Shown piece by piece: positions 53,989 to 62,989 of a stretch of DNA of 64,000 nt. The translations under genes and the position numbers were made by a program. Each line of letters opens with the position of its first letter. Position 1 is the stretch's first letter. The notes beneath the pieces are model-generated. The model worked only from the letters and a program-made list of their open reading frames with translations, searched no databases and was not told the origin of the DNA. The stretch comes from an uncultured Alphaproteobacteria bacterium. GTDB taxonomy: Bacteria > Pseudomonadota > Alphaproteobacteria > GCA-2731375. The stretch spans positions 1,690,557-1,754,556 of the forward strand of contig CATOSZ010000003.1 of the NCBI GenBank assembly GCA_951812805.1, in the 5' to 3' direction.

Positions 53989-55532
53989 CAGCCTGTCGGA
54001 CTTGAGCCGAGTTTCGAGATGAGATTCACTGTCACGGTCTGATTCTCTCCTGCGCGGTGATTTTGTGATGAGCAACTTTCGACAGGTTGACCGGGAGACC
54101 AGCTATCTTCTGCCGCCTTCGGTGGACGAATGGCTGCCTGATCGTCATCTGGCGCGCTTCGTGGTCGATGTGCTGGAGCAGCTGGATCTCTCTGCGTTCG
54201 TGAAGGCCTATCGTGGTTCGGGCTCGGCGGCGCATCACCCGAGCGTCCTGCTGGGCCTGCTGATCTACGGCTACGCGACGGGGGTGCATTCCAGCCGGAA
54301 GCTGGAGCGGGCGAGCTATGATTCGGTGGCCTTCCGCTTCATCGCGGCAAACGACCACCCCGACCACGACACGATCGCCACGTTCCGCCGTCGCTTCCTG
54401 CCGCTGATCGAGGGGCTGTTCGTGCAGGTTCTGCTGCTGGCGCGGCAGGCCGGCATGCTGCAACTGGGCACGGTGGCGCTGGACGGGACGAAGATCCATG
54501 CCGACGCGAGCCGGCACAGCGCCCTGTCGTGGCAGCGTGCGGGCGAGATCGAAGCCCGGCTGCGGGCCGAGGTGGCGGAGTTGATGGCGTTGGCGGAAGC
54601 GGCGGACCGGTCCGAGGTTCCCGACGGCATGAGCGTGCCGGAGGAGCTGGCACGGCGCGAGGACCGGCTGGCGGCGATCGCCGCGGCGAAGGCGGAGATC
54701 GAGGCGCGGGCGGCCGAGCGTCATGCGCGGGAGCAGGCGGAGTACGAAGAGAAGCTGGCAGCCCGCGAGGCGAAGGAAACGCGGACCGGCCGCAAGCCGG
54801 GCGGGCGGCCACCGAAGCCGCCGGAGCCGGGGCCACGGGCGAAGGACCAGGTCAACCTGACGGACCCGGACTCGCGCATCATGCCGGTGGCCGGCGGCGG
54901 CTTCGAGCAGTGCTACAACGCCCAGGCTGCGGTGGCCGCCGGCAGCCTGCTGGTGGTCAGCGCCGACGTGGTGCAGGCGGCGAACGACAAGCAGCAGATC
55001 GAACCGACGCTCGAAGCACTCGCCGGCCTGCCGGACGGGCTTGGCGAGGTCGAGACCCTGTTGGCGGACAGCGGCTACTTCAGCCAGGCCAACGTCGAGG
55101 CCTGCGGGGAAGCGGAGATCGCGCCGCTGATCGCGCTCGGCCGGGAGCACCACCATCTTTCCTGGCGGGACCGCTTCGCCGAGGCGCCGCCAGCGCCCGA
55201 GGATCCGACGCCGCTCGAGGCGATGTGCCATCGCCTGGCCACACCCGAGGGCCGGGCGCTCTACGCGCTTCGCAAGCAGACGCCGGAGCCGGTGTTCGGC
55301 ATCATCAAATCGGTGATGGGCTTGCGTCAGTTCAGCCTGCGCGGCCTCGACAAGGCGAAGGGGGAATGGACCTTGGCCACGCTCTCCTGGAACATCAAGC
55401 GGATGTTCGTCCTCAGCCACGCCTGAACGGGCGGGCCAACCCGCGTTCGCAACTTCATGGGGGTAAATCCATGACATCGACGCCCGCCAAGCCAATCTTA
55501 CCAATCCTTGCATGCCCGAGTCCGACAGGCTG
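53989..55532 (+). mobile_element. IS1182-family insertion sequence
   Basis: A 1544-bp element with terminal inverted repeats CAGCCTGTCGGACTT and the complement of CAGCCTGTCGGACTC (14 bp perfect). It is flanked by a 4-bp palindromic duplication CTAG (53985-53988 and 55533-55536). It carries one complete transposase gene. It separates the aminotransferase from the TPR gene, which were about 10 bp apart before insertion. Confidence 0.92.
54065..55426 (+). CDS. IS1182-family transposase
   Basis: A 453-residue DDE transposase. VDEWLPDRHLARFVVDVLEQ and HHPSVLLGLLIYGYATGVHS form the N-terminal domain; GTVALDGTKIHADASRHSAL holds the first Asp; IMPVAGGGFEQCYNAQAAV and LLADSGYFSQANVEAC follow. A long Ala/Glu-rich segment in between is probably a coiled coil. 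The last part VFGIIKSVMGLRQFSLRGLD is the IS1182 C-terminal signature. The gene is intact. Confidence 0.92.
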   Translation: MMSNFRQVDRETSYLLPPSVDEWLPDRHLARFVVDVLEQLDLSAFVKAYRGSGSAAHHPSVLLGLLIYGYATGVHSSRKLERASYDSVAFRFIAANDHPDHDTIATFRRRFLPLIEGLFVQVLLLARQAGMLQLGTVALDGTKIHADASRHSALSWQRAGEIEARLRAEVAELMALAEAADRSEVPDGMSVPEELARREDRLAAIAAAKAEIEARAAERHAREQAEYEEKLAAREAKETRTGRKPGGRPPKPPEPGPRAKDQVNLTDPDSRIMPVAGGGFEQCYNAQAAVAAGSLLVVSADVVQAANDKQQIEPTLEALAGLPDGLGEVETLLADSGYFSQANVEACGEAEIAPLIALGREHHHLSWRDRFAEAPPAPEDPTPLEAMCHRLATPEGRALYALRKQTPEPVFGIIKSVMGLRQFSLRGLDKAKGEWTLATLSWNIKRMFVLSHA

Positions 55533-55546
55533 CTAGGCGGATTTCC

Positions 55547-57211
55547 ATGCTTGGGCCGTGTCGGAAGCAGGCGCGGGCGGACCGTGTGCCATGTCTCTCG
55601 GGCGGACTTTGGCGAGCGCTTCGATACGGGTCGCGAGTGGTCGTCATATGCCTTTTTGTGCTGTTTCAGCCTGTCGCTGCTCATGCCCAGGAGCCCTCGG
55701 TAAAGGAGCTGATCGGAACTGGTCTGGCATTCTTCAAAAAGGGGGAATGGAATCGCGCGGAGGAGCGGTTGACCACTGCCCTTGAGATTGCGGAACGCAG
55801 CACCCCGGCAGGTACCACAACGGCCCTAGTCTTGTATTTGCTGGGCACGATACAGACGGAAATGGGCAAGATCGCCCCGGCGACAGCCAAGTTCCAACGC
55901 GCCTTGAAGATTCTACGTTCTACGGTGGGTGAGGACCATTTGCTGGTGGCGAAGACCATTGGCAAGCTGGCGACCCTCGATCGGCGTCGTGGCGACTATG
56001 ATGCTGCGCTAGCGGGGGCCGAAAAGTCGCTCAGTGTTATCGAGACGATACGGGGCCCGAACCATATCGATGTCGCTCTCCAGCTCAATGCCCTCGCCCT
56101 GGTACATGGTGATCGGGGTGATTTCGAGCGGGCCGGCGCGTTGTACCGGCGGTCCCTGACCATTCTCGAAAAGGCGCGCGGTCCCGAGCACCACACCGTG
56201 GCCGTCGCGTTGAGCAATATTGCCGATATCAAGGCCAAGCAGGGCAGGGTCCACGAAGCGGTTCCCTTGTTGGAGCGATCCCTGGAGATCCTCTATGAGA
56301 CCTTCGGCAAGGAACATCCTAAAGTCTTTACGGCCCTCGGCAATCTCGCGGAGATGCTTCGCCGGCTCGGCCGGCTCGACGAGGCCGAACTGCAATATCA
56401 GCGCGCGCTCGCCGGCCACATCGCAACCCATGGACAGACCCATGCCAACGTCGCCCGTGGCTGGAACAATCTAGGACTGCTGCGCCGCGCGCAGGGGCGA
56501 TATACCGAGGCGATCGGGTTGTTGGGCCGAGCGCTGGAAATCTGGGACGAGGTCGTCGCCCCTGAACATCGTCTGAGGTTGGCAACGGTCAACAATCTGG
56601 CCGCCCTGCATCGCGGATTGGGGCGGTACGAGAAGGCGACGGCGCTGTATCGGCAAGTCTTGAAGGGAATGGAGGCCGGGCTCGGATCAGAGCACCCCGA
56701 GGTCGCCCGCGTTCTCAACAATCTCGCGTTGGTCAAGCAGAAACAGGGCCTGTTCACGGATGCGGAAGTCCTCTATCGACGGGCGGCGGCCATCCAGAAA
56801 TCGAAACTCGGTGTCGATCATCCACAATACGCCGCCACCCTCGGCAATCTGGCGTCACTGCGACGCGAGACGGGCGAAATTGGTGAAGCCGAGACGCTAT
56901 CCATGCAGTCTTTGGCGACGTTGAAACTGGCTATGGGCACGGAACATCCCAAGGTCGCTCACGCCCTGAGCAACCTGGCATACATCTATCTGGACCAGGG
57001 CAAGCTCGCCGAGGCCGAGCCGTTGTTCGAAAGTGCTTTGTCGATTTGGAGGTCGCATCACGGATTGCTGCGTCCCTTCGTCGTACGTGCGCTCGAGGGT
57101 TATGCCAGGACTTTGCGCAATTCCGGTCGGGCCGAGGAAGCTTCGGGCTTCGAAGATGAGGCTGCCACGATACGAGCGCGCTTCCCCGACAGCGTCTTCG
57201 ACGAGAAATGA
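55547..57211 (+). CDS. Exported protein with kinesin-light-chain-type TPR repeats
   Basis: A 554-residue protein. A hydrophobic stretch VVVICLFVLFQPVAAHA ends in a signal cleavage site before QEPSVKE. It is followed by about ten TPR repeats of 42 residues, most with the TPR_10/12 pattern such as HPKVFTALGNLAEMLRRLGR and HPEVARVLNNLALVKQKQGL. It should be a periplasmic or cell-surface scaffold. The ATG at 55547 gives a long N-terminal region; a GTG at about 55637 would give a more usual signal peptide. The IS1182 element ends 10 bp upstream of the ATG, so its native promoter or operon link to the aminotransferase is lost. Confidence 0.8.
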   Translation: MLGPCRKQARADRVPCLSGGLWRALRYGSRVVVICLFVLFQPVAAHAQEPSVKELIGTGLAFFKKGEWNRAEERLTTALEIAERSTPAGTTTALVLYLLGTIQTEMGKIAPATAKFQRALKILRSTVGEDHLLVAKTIGKLATLDRRRGDYDAALAGAEKSLSVIETIRGPNHIDVALQLNALALVHGDRGDFERAGALYRRSLTILEKARGPEHHTVAVALSNIADIKAKQGRVHEAVPLLERSLEILYETFGKEHPKVFTALGNLAEMLRRLGRLDEAELQYQRALAGHIATHGQTHANVARGWNNLGLLRRAQGRYTEAIGLLGRALEIWDEVVAPEHRLRLATVNNLAALHRGLGRYEKATALYRQVLKGMEAGLGSEHPEVARVLNNLALVKQKQGLFTDAEVLYRRAAAIQKSKLGVDHPQYAATLGNLASLRRETGEIGEAETLSMQSLATLKLAMGTEHPKVAHALSNLAYIYLDQGKLAEAEPLFESALSIWRSHHGLLRPFVVRALEGYARTLRNSGRAEEASGFEDEAATIRARFPDSVFDEK

Positions 57212-57221
57212 GCCGCGCGCA

Positions 57222-57641
57222 ATGAGCGCGTCCCGCCACTTGAATACCGCCCGCGCCCAGGCGCACGCCTGTGCGCTGGAGATGAAGCTGAACGCGGACT
57301 ATGTGCTGCGGGAGCTGGCGAACGTCACGCTGCCCGCCGAGCTGGCCGCGCGGGTCGAAGCGGTCTGGGGCGAGATCTCGGGCACCGGCCACGACGTCGC
57401 CTCGGAGCTGTTCGAACTCGATGAGGTGACCGACGAGGGAGCGATAGCGGATCGTCTTGCGCGCTTGCAGCGCTGGATCCACGACGACCTCGCGAAGCTG
57501 CACGAGGTCATCCAGGCGGTCGATGCGGCGGCAAAGGCCGATAGCGCGGTCCAGGGCGCTTTCATTCTGGTTGCCGAATCCGCGACGAACATCCTGAACC
57601 CGTTCAATCGTCTGAACGAGGCGTTGGCCGAAGAGGCTTGA
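57222..57641 (+). CDS. Hypothetical helical protein of 139 residues
   Basis: The protein starts MSASRHLNTARAQAHACALE and is almost all helix, with a basic to acidic N-terminal half and LNPFNRLNEALAEEA at the C-terminus. There is no signal peptide. Start 57222 lies 10 bp after the TPR gene and both may be in one operon. I do not recognise the family. Confidence 0.6.
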   Translation: MSASRHLNTARAQAHACALEMKLNADYVLRELANVTLPAELAARVEAVWGEISGTGHDVASELFELDEVTDEGAIADRLARLQRWIHDDLAKLHEVIQAVDAAAKADSAVQGAFILVAESATNILNPFNRLNEALAEEA

Positions 57642-57651
57642 TGGCCGCGCG

Positions 57652-58872
57652 CTACAGCCGATGCCGCTCGGCTCTGGGGATCAGCTGGCTGGTGCCGACG
57701 TGACGGACGCGGGCATCGGGGCTGGCGAGGCAGACGGGGTGGAGCGCCAGCAGCAGCGCGCCGGCCGCCGTCTCGCCCCAGAACCACTCGGCGAGCGCCC
57801 GGGCCGAGGGCGGGCCGCCGGGCCGGGCTGCCACCGCCTCCAGGTGCCAGTCGCGCAGGTCTTGCGCGGCGAAATAGATCGCGGCGGCGAGGTCCCGGCC
57901 CGGTGGCGGCGTCGCCGTGCCCGTCGTCGCGAGGTCGTCGAGGAAGCGGGCGGCGGCCGTTGGATCCATGCCGGCGACGCCGACGCTGGTTCGACCGTTG
58001 CGCTGGTGCGCGAGGTCGTACCAGGGGCCGAGCAGGCGCATTTCCTCGAGCACGCGGCGGCCCTGGCCGGACGCGGTGGTCTCGGGGGCCGGCGGAAAAC
58101 TCACCGGGCAGATCGCCGCACCGTCGTCCTCGCCCACCGTCTCCGCCGGCGCATCGTCCGGGAAATCCGCCAGCACGACGGGGCCGTCCTCGCGTTCGAC
58201 GAGGGCGAGCGCCGCGCGCAGCACGCGGCGTTGGAAGTCGGGCGCGTGCGGCGCGCCGAAGGGCCGGCCGAGCGGGAAGGGGACCCAAAGCGCGCGGGGC
58301 GGGCGGATCAGCACCGTGTTCTCGCGCACCAAGCTGATCGAGGTGGTCGGCACGCCGCGGGCTTCCAGATAGTGTGCGACCGCGCCCACGGCGCGGGTGC
58401 AGTTCGGTCAGACCGGGACCAGCAGGGCGCAATCGACCGCGTCGCCATGCAACAGGCCGGCGATCTCGTCCGCCGTGTCTTCGATCTCCGCGGGCTCCCA
58501 ACCGGCGCCCATCAGGGCGTAGTGGACGTCGCCGAGGGCGCCGATTTCGCCCGCGGCGGCCAGCTCGCGCAGCCGGTCCAGGGGGAAGACCACGTTGATG
58601 TCCTGCTGAAAGCCGGTTCGGTCGAAGTTCACCGAAGTGTGGCTCATCACCAGCTCGCCCGCCGTCACCTCGCCCGGGATCACCCGGTAGCCGGTATCGC
58701 GCAGATCGAAGTTCGCCTGGCCGCGAAGATGCAGCCCGGCCGTCGTCACGATTGCGATCCGGCGGCGCGCGAGCGGCGGCCCGGCGACATAGGGCGTCGT
58801 CTCGAAGCGCGGGCAGTCCTTGGCCAGAAGGTGGCGGGCGTCCGCCTCGGTGAGGTCCGTCAGTCTGACCAT
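57652..58872 (-). CDS. GrdB-like protein with in-frame UGA: probable selenoprotein
   Basis: Two frames in the same phase are divided by one TGA (58408-58410). Together they give 406 residues with position 155 decoded as Sec: LLVPV-U-PNCT. The UxxCT motif is that of the glycine/sarcosine/betaine reductase selenoprotein B family (GrdB, PrdB), where U is the catalytic residue. The N-terminal half (SHTSVNFDRTGFQQDINVVF) also fits that family. A SECIS-like hairpin begins 11 bases after the UGA. The start at 58872 has AGGAGGGGGAG upstream. If Sec is not inserted the gene would be split: 58408-58872 and 57652-58389. The C-terminal half has no Sec or other special motif. No selenium-system genes are in the window. 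Confidence 0.8.
58375..58410 (-). promoter_or_regulatory. SECIS-like hairpin downstream of the in-frame UGA
   Basis: Counting from the UGA on the coding strand, 11 bases are followed by CCGCGCC, the loop GUG and GGCGCGG: a perfect 7-bp stem. A further TGC/GCA pairing is possible beyond a 2x2 internal loop. The apical loop starts 18 bases after the UGA and begins with G. These distances and the short G-leading loop fit the bacterial SECIS consensus. Confidence 0.65.
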
Positions 58873-59010
58873 CGCATTGTTCTCCCCCTCCTCGGCGGCA
58901 TGTGATCCGCCGCGCCGTCATTGACCTCGATCATAGGGCGGGATGAGGGGCGATGTAGCGTTCCGGTGGCCAGGGGCGAAATTCTTCGCCGGCCGCGAAC
59001 GGAGGACATG

Positions 59011-59235
59011 ATGGCAAAGGTCGAAAGTCTCTACGGCACCACGCCGGCGGAAATTTTCCAAAGCGGGCTCGAGAACATCGCCGATATCGAAGCCATCTCG
59101 ATGACCGTCCAGTGGAAGGACGGCCGATTGACCGCCGGCTGGTCGAACGTGGACCGGGCGACCCTGGCGTTCATGATCCTCGCCCTCGATCAGAAGCAGC
59201 GCGCCGAGAGTTTCGCCGGGGTGGACCCGGGGTAG
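59011..59235 (+). CDS. Hypothetical small protein of 74 residues
   Basis: The protein starts MAKVESLYGTTPAEIFQSGL and ends QKQRAESFAGVDPG. It is soluble, with no recognised motif. GGAGG lies five bases before ATG 59011, which is why this start is preferred to the ATG at 59008. It is divergent from the GrdB-like gene and convergent with the dioxygenase gene. Confidence 0.6.
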   Translation: MAKVESLYGTTPAEIFQSGLENIADIEAISMTVQWKDGRLTAGWSNVDRATLAFMILALDQKQRAESFAGVDPG

Positions 59236-59242
59236 CTCGTCG

Positions 59243-60325
59243 TCAGCGCGCCGGGGTCATCCCGAGGCGGGTCGCCTGGCGGGCTTCGAAAGCCTGGCAG
59301 GCGGCGTCGTGGTGGTGGCCGCGGATGCCGCCGCGGACGGTGCCGGGGGCGATCTCACGATAGTAGGCGCGCCAGCTTTCCGGCAGCGGGACCGAGTCGG
59401 GCGGTGCCAGCCAGAGGCGGCAGAGCAGGCGTTTCTTCTCGGGCGTGTCGTGGTCGACATAGCCGGTGCGGGAATGCAGCAGCGTGTGGTTGTTGACGAT
59501 CTGCAGGTCGCCCGGCGCCAGGTACATGGTGAACATCAATTCCGGCCGGCGCAGGATTTCGTCGAGCACGTCCATGGTCTCGGCCTGCGCGGGCGTCAGT
59601 GCCGGCACGCCGACGTAGCGCTGGGCGCTCTGGATCCGGTTGCGGTTGAACTTGCCGAAGACCCGGTCGTCGGCCAGATCGAACAGCGGCTGGCCATAGG
59701 TCGGCGTCTCGTCCGGCGCTTCCTCGTTCTGCCGGCTGAAGTGGAAGCTGCCGTGCGCTGTCTCGGCGAGGTCGGGGCGTTCGGCGATGAGGCGGCGGCG
59801 CGCGGTTACGCCGCTGGTGATCATGCTCTGCCCGCCGGAGAGCGCCTGATTGAAGCAGGCGAGCGTCGCCAGATCGGCGCCGTCGGCGTGGAAGTCGAGC
59901 TTGGCGTTGGAGGAATAGCCGCGCCCGCTGGCGCCCCGGTAGTCGATGCCGGCGTCGCGCACGGCGGAGAGATACTGGCTGGCCCGGCCCTGGGGACGGG
60001 CGACGCCGGCGTGCAGGCCGATCGCCCAGTTCAGCAGCTCGAACTCCGCCTCGCTCAAGGCCTCGCGCGGCAGGCCCTTGACCAGGGCGAGGCCGCGGCC
60101 GTGATGGGCCTCGGCGAAGGCGGCGGCGAGGGTCTCCCAGGCGGGATCGAGATCGAATTCCTCGCCCCGGTAATCGAACAACGGACGCGCGGGATCATGC
60201 GCCGCCTTTACCGTCCGGGCGAGGCCGGCCCGCGCGGCCTCGTCCAAGGTGAAGACCCAGCTCCGATCGGCTTCCAGGTCCGCCACGGTCCAGGCGGCGG
60301 GTGAATCGATGTCTCGCAAATCCAT
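59243..60325 (-). CDS. TauD/TfdA-family Fe(II)/2-oxoglutarate dioxygenase
   Basis: A 360-residue dioxygenase. Metal ligands are His and Asp in KLDFHADGADL and the distal His in NNHTLLHSRTGYVDH; the 2-oxoglutarate-binding Arg is in KKRLLCRLWLAPPDS. It oxidises a small organic substrate with 2-oxoglutarate and oxygen. The target is not known. It lies 18 bp downstream of the hydroxypyruvate isomerase gene on the same strand and likely acts in the same route. Confidence 0.85.
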   Translation of the reverse strand: MDLRDIDSPAAWTVADLEADRSWVFTLDEAARAGLARTVKAAHDPARPLFDYRGEEFDLDPAWETLAAAFAEAHHGRGLALVKGLPREALSEAEFELLNWAIGLHAGVARPQGRASQYLSAVRDAGIDYRGASGRGYSSNAKLDFHADGADLATLACFNQALSGGQSMITSGVTARRRLIAERPDLAETAHGSFHFSRQNEEAPDETPTYGQPLFDLADDRVFGKFNRNRIQSAQRYVGVPALTPAQAETMDVLDEILRRPELMFTMYLAPGDLQIVNNHTLLHSRTGYVDHDTPEKKRLLCRLWLAPPDSVPLPESWRAYYREIAPGTVRGGIRGHHHDAACQAFEARQATRLGMTPAR

Positions 60326-60343
60326 GATGTCGTCGCGCGCGCC

Positions 60344-61135
60344 TCAACCGCCGATCCCGTAGGGGCGGGCCCAGCCGAGCCCGGCGCTGGTCTCGCCCTG
60401 GGGAATATACTCGCAGGCCACCCAGCCGTCGTAGCCGCTGGCGTCCACGGCCTCGAAGAAATAGGGGTAGTTGGTCTCGCCGACGTCCGGTTCGTGCCGG
60501 TCCGGCGGATTGCCGATCTGGATATGGCCGACGACCGGCAGGCAGTCGCGGAAGGTCGTAACCAGGTCCCCCTCCATGATCTGCACATGGTAGGCGTCGA
60601 ACTGCAGCTTGACGTTGGGGCGGTTCAGCTCGGCGATGATCGAACGCCCGGCGACGGTGGTCTGCAGAAAGAAGCCCGGCGCATCCCGCTTGCCGTTGAT
60701 CGGCTCCAGCATCACCTCCAGGCCGACGGCCGCCATCTTGTCCGCCGCCCAGGCGACGTTCTCACGGTAGGCGTCCTCGTAGGGTGTGCGGGAGGATGCG
60801 TCGTCCGGCAGCGCGCCGGCGACGACATGGATGCGCGGGCAGCCGAGGTGCCGGGCGTAGTCGATCGCCTCGCCGACGCCGTCCTGGAATTCCCCCGTTC
60901 GCTCGGGCAGGCAGGCGAGGCCCCGCTCGCCGTTCGCCCAGTCGCCGGACGGCATGTTGATCAGCACCTGTTCCATCCCCGTCTCGTCGAGCCAGCTCCG
61001 CACCGTTTCCTTCGCGTGGACATAGGGGAAGAGCATTTCCACCCCCTTGAAGCCGTCGGCGGCGGCGGCGGCGTAGCGTTGCTCTTCCGGCAGCTCGGTG
61101 TAGAGCATGGTGACGTTGGCGGCGATCTTCGGCAT
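60344..61135 (-). CDS. hyi: Hydroxypyruvate isomerase family protein
   Basis: A 263-residue TIM-barrel isomerase. EVMLEPINGKRDAPGFFLQT includes a metal-binding Glu, and KLQFDAYHVQIMEGDLV the Asp and His pair. Similar proteins (Hyi, OtnI) interconvert hydroxypyruvate and tartronate semialdehyde or act on related oxo-acids. AAGGAGG is six bases before ATG 61135. It forms an operon with the dioxygenase gene. Confidence 0.85.
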   Translation of the reverse strand: MPKIAANVTMLYTELPEEQRYAAAAADGFKGVEMLFPYVHAKETVRSWLDETGMEQVLINMPSGDWANGERGLACLPERTGEFQDGVGEAIDYARHLGCPRIHVVAGALPDDASSRTPYEDAYRENVAWAADKMAAVGLEVMLEPINGKRDAPGFFLQTTVAGRSIIAELNRPNVKLQFDAYHVQIMEGDLVTTFRDCLPVVGHIQIGNPPDRHEPDVGETNYPYFFEAVDASGYDGWVACEYIPQGETSAGLGWARPYGIGG

Positions 61136-61265
61136 GGGCAGCCTCCTTGGATATCGTGGCGGACTCTCGCACCGGGCGCGAGCCGCATCAAGCGTTGCGC
61201 TGAGCGAGGCGACCCGCGTAGCATTTGCAGTGGCATCGCCACCTCGAACATGGAGACCGAAACGG

Positions 61266-61556
61266 ATGCGACATTTTTCCAGACTGCTCGCCCTCCCGGC
61301 CCTCGCGCTGGGCTGGGCCCTCGTCGTCGGGCCCGGGCCGGTGCTGGCCCAGTCGGATAGCGACGGGGCGACGTTGAAGCAAGCCGGCGGCAAGGCCGCG
61401 AACCAGGCCAAGGGCAAGGCCGCGCACCAAGCGCAAGGCCGGGAGGCCCATCAAGCCCAGGGCCGCGATGACAATGCCGGGAAGGGCAAGAAGAAGGCCA
61501 AGGGCAAGCTCGAAGACGGCCGGGCCAAGGCAGAAAAGAAAGCCAAGAAGAAATAG
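61266..61556 (+). CDS. Exported Lys/Ala/Gln-rich small protein
   Basis: A 96-residue protein. RHFSRLLALPALALGWALVV is a signal peptide core with cleavage after GPVLA. The mature protein is low complexity: repeats of AANQAKGKAAHQAQGREAHQ and a strongly basic tail rich in KGKKKAKGK. It may bind nucleic acid or anionic polymers outside the membrane, but that is only inference. It is one base before the amidase gene. Confidence 0.6.
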   Translation: MRHFSRLLALPALALGWALVVGPGPVLAQSDSDGATLKQAGGKAANQAKGKAAHQAQGREAHQAQGRDDNAGKGKKKAKGKLEDGRAKAEKKAKKK

Positions 61557-61557
61557 G

Positions 61558-62982
61558 ATGAGCGATCCGGCGCGGCTCCCCGCGGTCGAGCTCGCACGGC
61601 TGGTCCGTGCCGGCAGCCTGTCGCCGTTGGAATCGGTCGACGCGGTGTTGCGAGGAATCGAAAGGCTGGAGCCAAGCCTGAACGCCTGTATCACCGTGAC
61701 CGGTGATGAGGCCCGGGCGGCGGCGCGGACCCAGGGCGAGGCCCTGGCGGCGGGCCGCTCGCCCGGGCCGCTTGCCGGCGTGACCGTGACGATCAAGGAT
61801 CTGCTGAACACCGCGGGCGTCGCCACCACCTTCGGCAGTCATGGCTTCGCCGACAATGTGCCGGGCGCGGATTGTATTGCGGCGGCGCGCCTGAAGGCGG
61901 CGGGCGCCATTCTGGTGGCCAAGACGACGACGCCGGAGTTCGGTCACAAACCCTTCACCGAGGCGCCGCTCTTCGGGCGGACGGCGAACCCCTGGAACCT
62001 CGCCCGCACGCCCGGCGGCAGCAGTGGCGGCGCCGGCGCTGCCGGGGCCGCGGGCTACGGGGCGCTGCACGTCGGTACGGATGGCGGCGGTTCGACCCGG
62101 ATTCCGGCGGCGGCCTGCGGCCTCGTCGGCTTCAAGGCAAGCCTCGGGCGGGTGCCGCACGACCAGGCCCCCGACAGCTTCGCCAATCTCTCCTATATCG
62201 GACCGATGACCCGGACCGTGGCGGACGCGGCGGCGATGATGGACGTCATCGCCGGGCCCGATCCGCGCGATGTCCACTCGCTCGGCCATGGCCCATGCGA
62301 TTTCGCCGCCGCCGCACGCGCCGAGGGCGACCTTGCCGGATTGCGCATCGGCTGGCGCCTGCACCTGGGCAACGAATTGATAGAGGCCGAGACCGAGCGG
62401 CTGTTCACCGCGGCGCTGAACGCCTTCGCCGCGTGTGGCGCCATGTTGACGGCGCACGAGGATCCCTTCGCGGGGAGCCTGGCGACCTGGGCGCCGCTTA
62501 CCTTCAGCGCCTGGGCCGCACGGTTCGGTGACCTCGCCGACCGCCTCGGCAACCAGATGACCCCCTCGCTCGCCGGTTGGATCGCCGAGGGACGCGGGGC
62601 GAGCGCCGTCGACGTCCAACGTGCGATGCAGGCCCGCACCGCGACCTTTCGCCAGGTGCAATCCTGGTTCGACGACATCGATCTGCTGGTGACGCCGACG
62701 CTGTCGCGCCCGGCCCTCGACATCGACCACGATGTCCACGATCCGGTGCTGATCGACGGCGTGCCGGCGGGCGGGATCCGCGAGGCCTGGTATCCCTATA
62801 CCCACCCCTTCAACATGACGGGTCACCCGGCGATCACGTTGCCTTGCGGCTGGACCGCCGACGGCCTGCCCGTGGGCTTGCAAATCGTCGGTCCCTGGGG
62901 TGGCGACGCGGCCGTGTTTCGTGCCGCCGCCCACTTCGAGGCCGCCCGCCCCTGGGCCGCACGCTGGCCGGATCTGGATTGA
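61558..62982 (+). CDS. Amidase-signature family hydrolase
   Basis: A 474-residue amidase. The catalytic Lys is in TVTIKDLLNTAG, the cis-Ser in TPGGSSGGAGAAG and the nucleophile Ser in GTDGGGSTRIPAAACGLVGF. Late in the protein FNMTGHPAITLPCGWTADG is family-typical. Amidases of this group cleave amides, carbamates or related bonds; it is not gatA because no gatB/gatC are near and the length pattern differs. It overlaps the end of the previous gene by two bases only and could be coupled to it. Confidence 0.88.
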   Translation: MSDPARLPAVELARLVRAGSLSPLESVDAVLRGIERLEPSLNACITVTGDEARAAARTQGEALAAGRSPGPLAGVTVTIKDLLNTAGVATTFGSHGFADNVPGADCIAAARLKAAGAILVAKTTTPEFGHKPFTEAPLFGRTANPWNLARTPGGSSGGAGAAGAAGYGALHVGTDGGGSTRIPAAACGLVGFKASLGRVPHDQAPDSFANLSYIGPMTRTVADAAAMMDVIAGPDPRDVHSLGHGPCDFAAAARAEGDLAGLRIGWRLHLGNELIEAETERLFTAALNAFAACGAMLTAHEDPFAGSLATWAPLTFSAWAARFGDLADRLGNQMTPSLAGWIAEGRGASAVDVQRAMQARTATFRQVQSWFDDIDLLVTPTLSRPALDIDHDVHDPVLIDGVPAGGIREAWYPYTHPFNMTGHPAITLPCGWTADGLPVGLQIVGPWGGDAAVFRAAAHFEAARPWAARWPDLD

Positions 62983-62989
62983 AGGCGGG

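Noticed and set aside
57652..58389. A separate gene starting at GTG 58389
   Set aside because: It lacks a ribosome site, begins within the middle of a conserved motif region and is in phase with the upstream frame, so read-through of the UGA is the better explanation.
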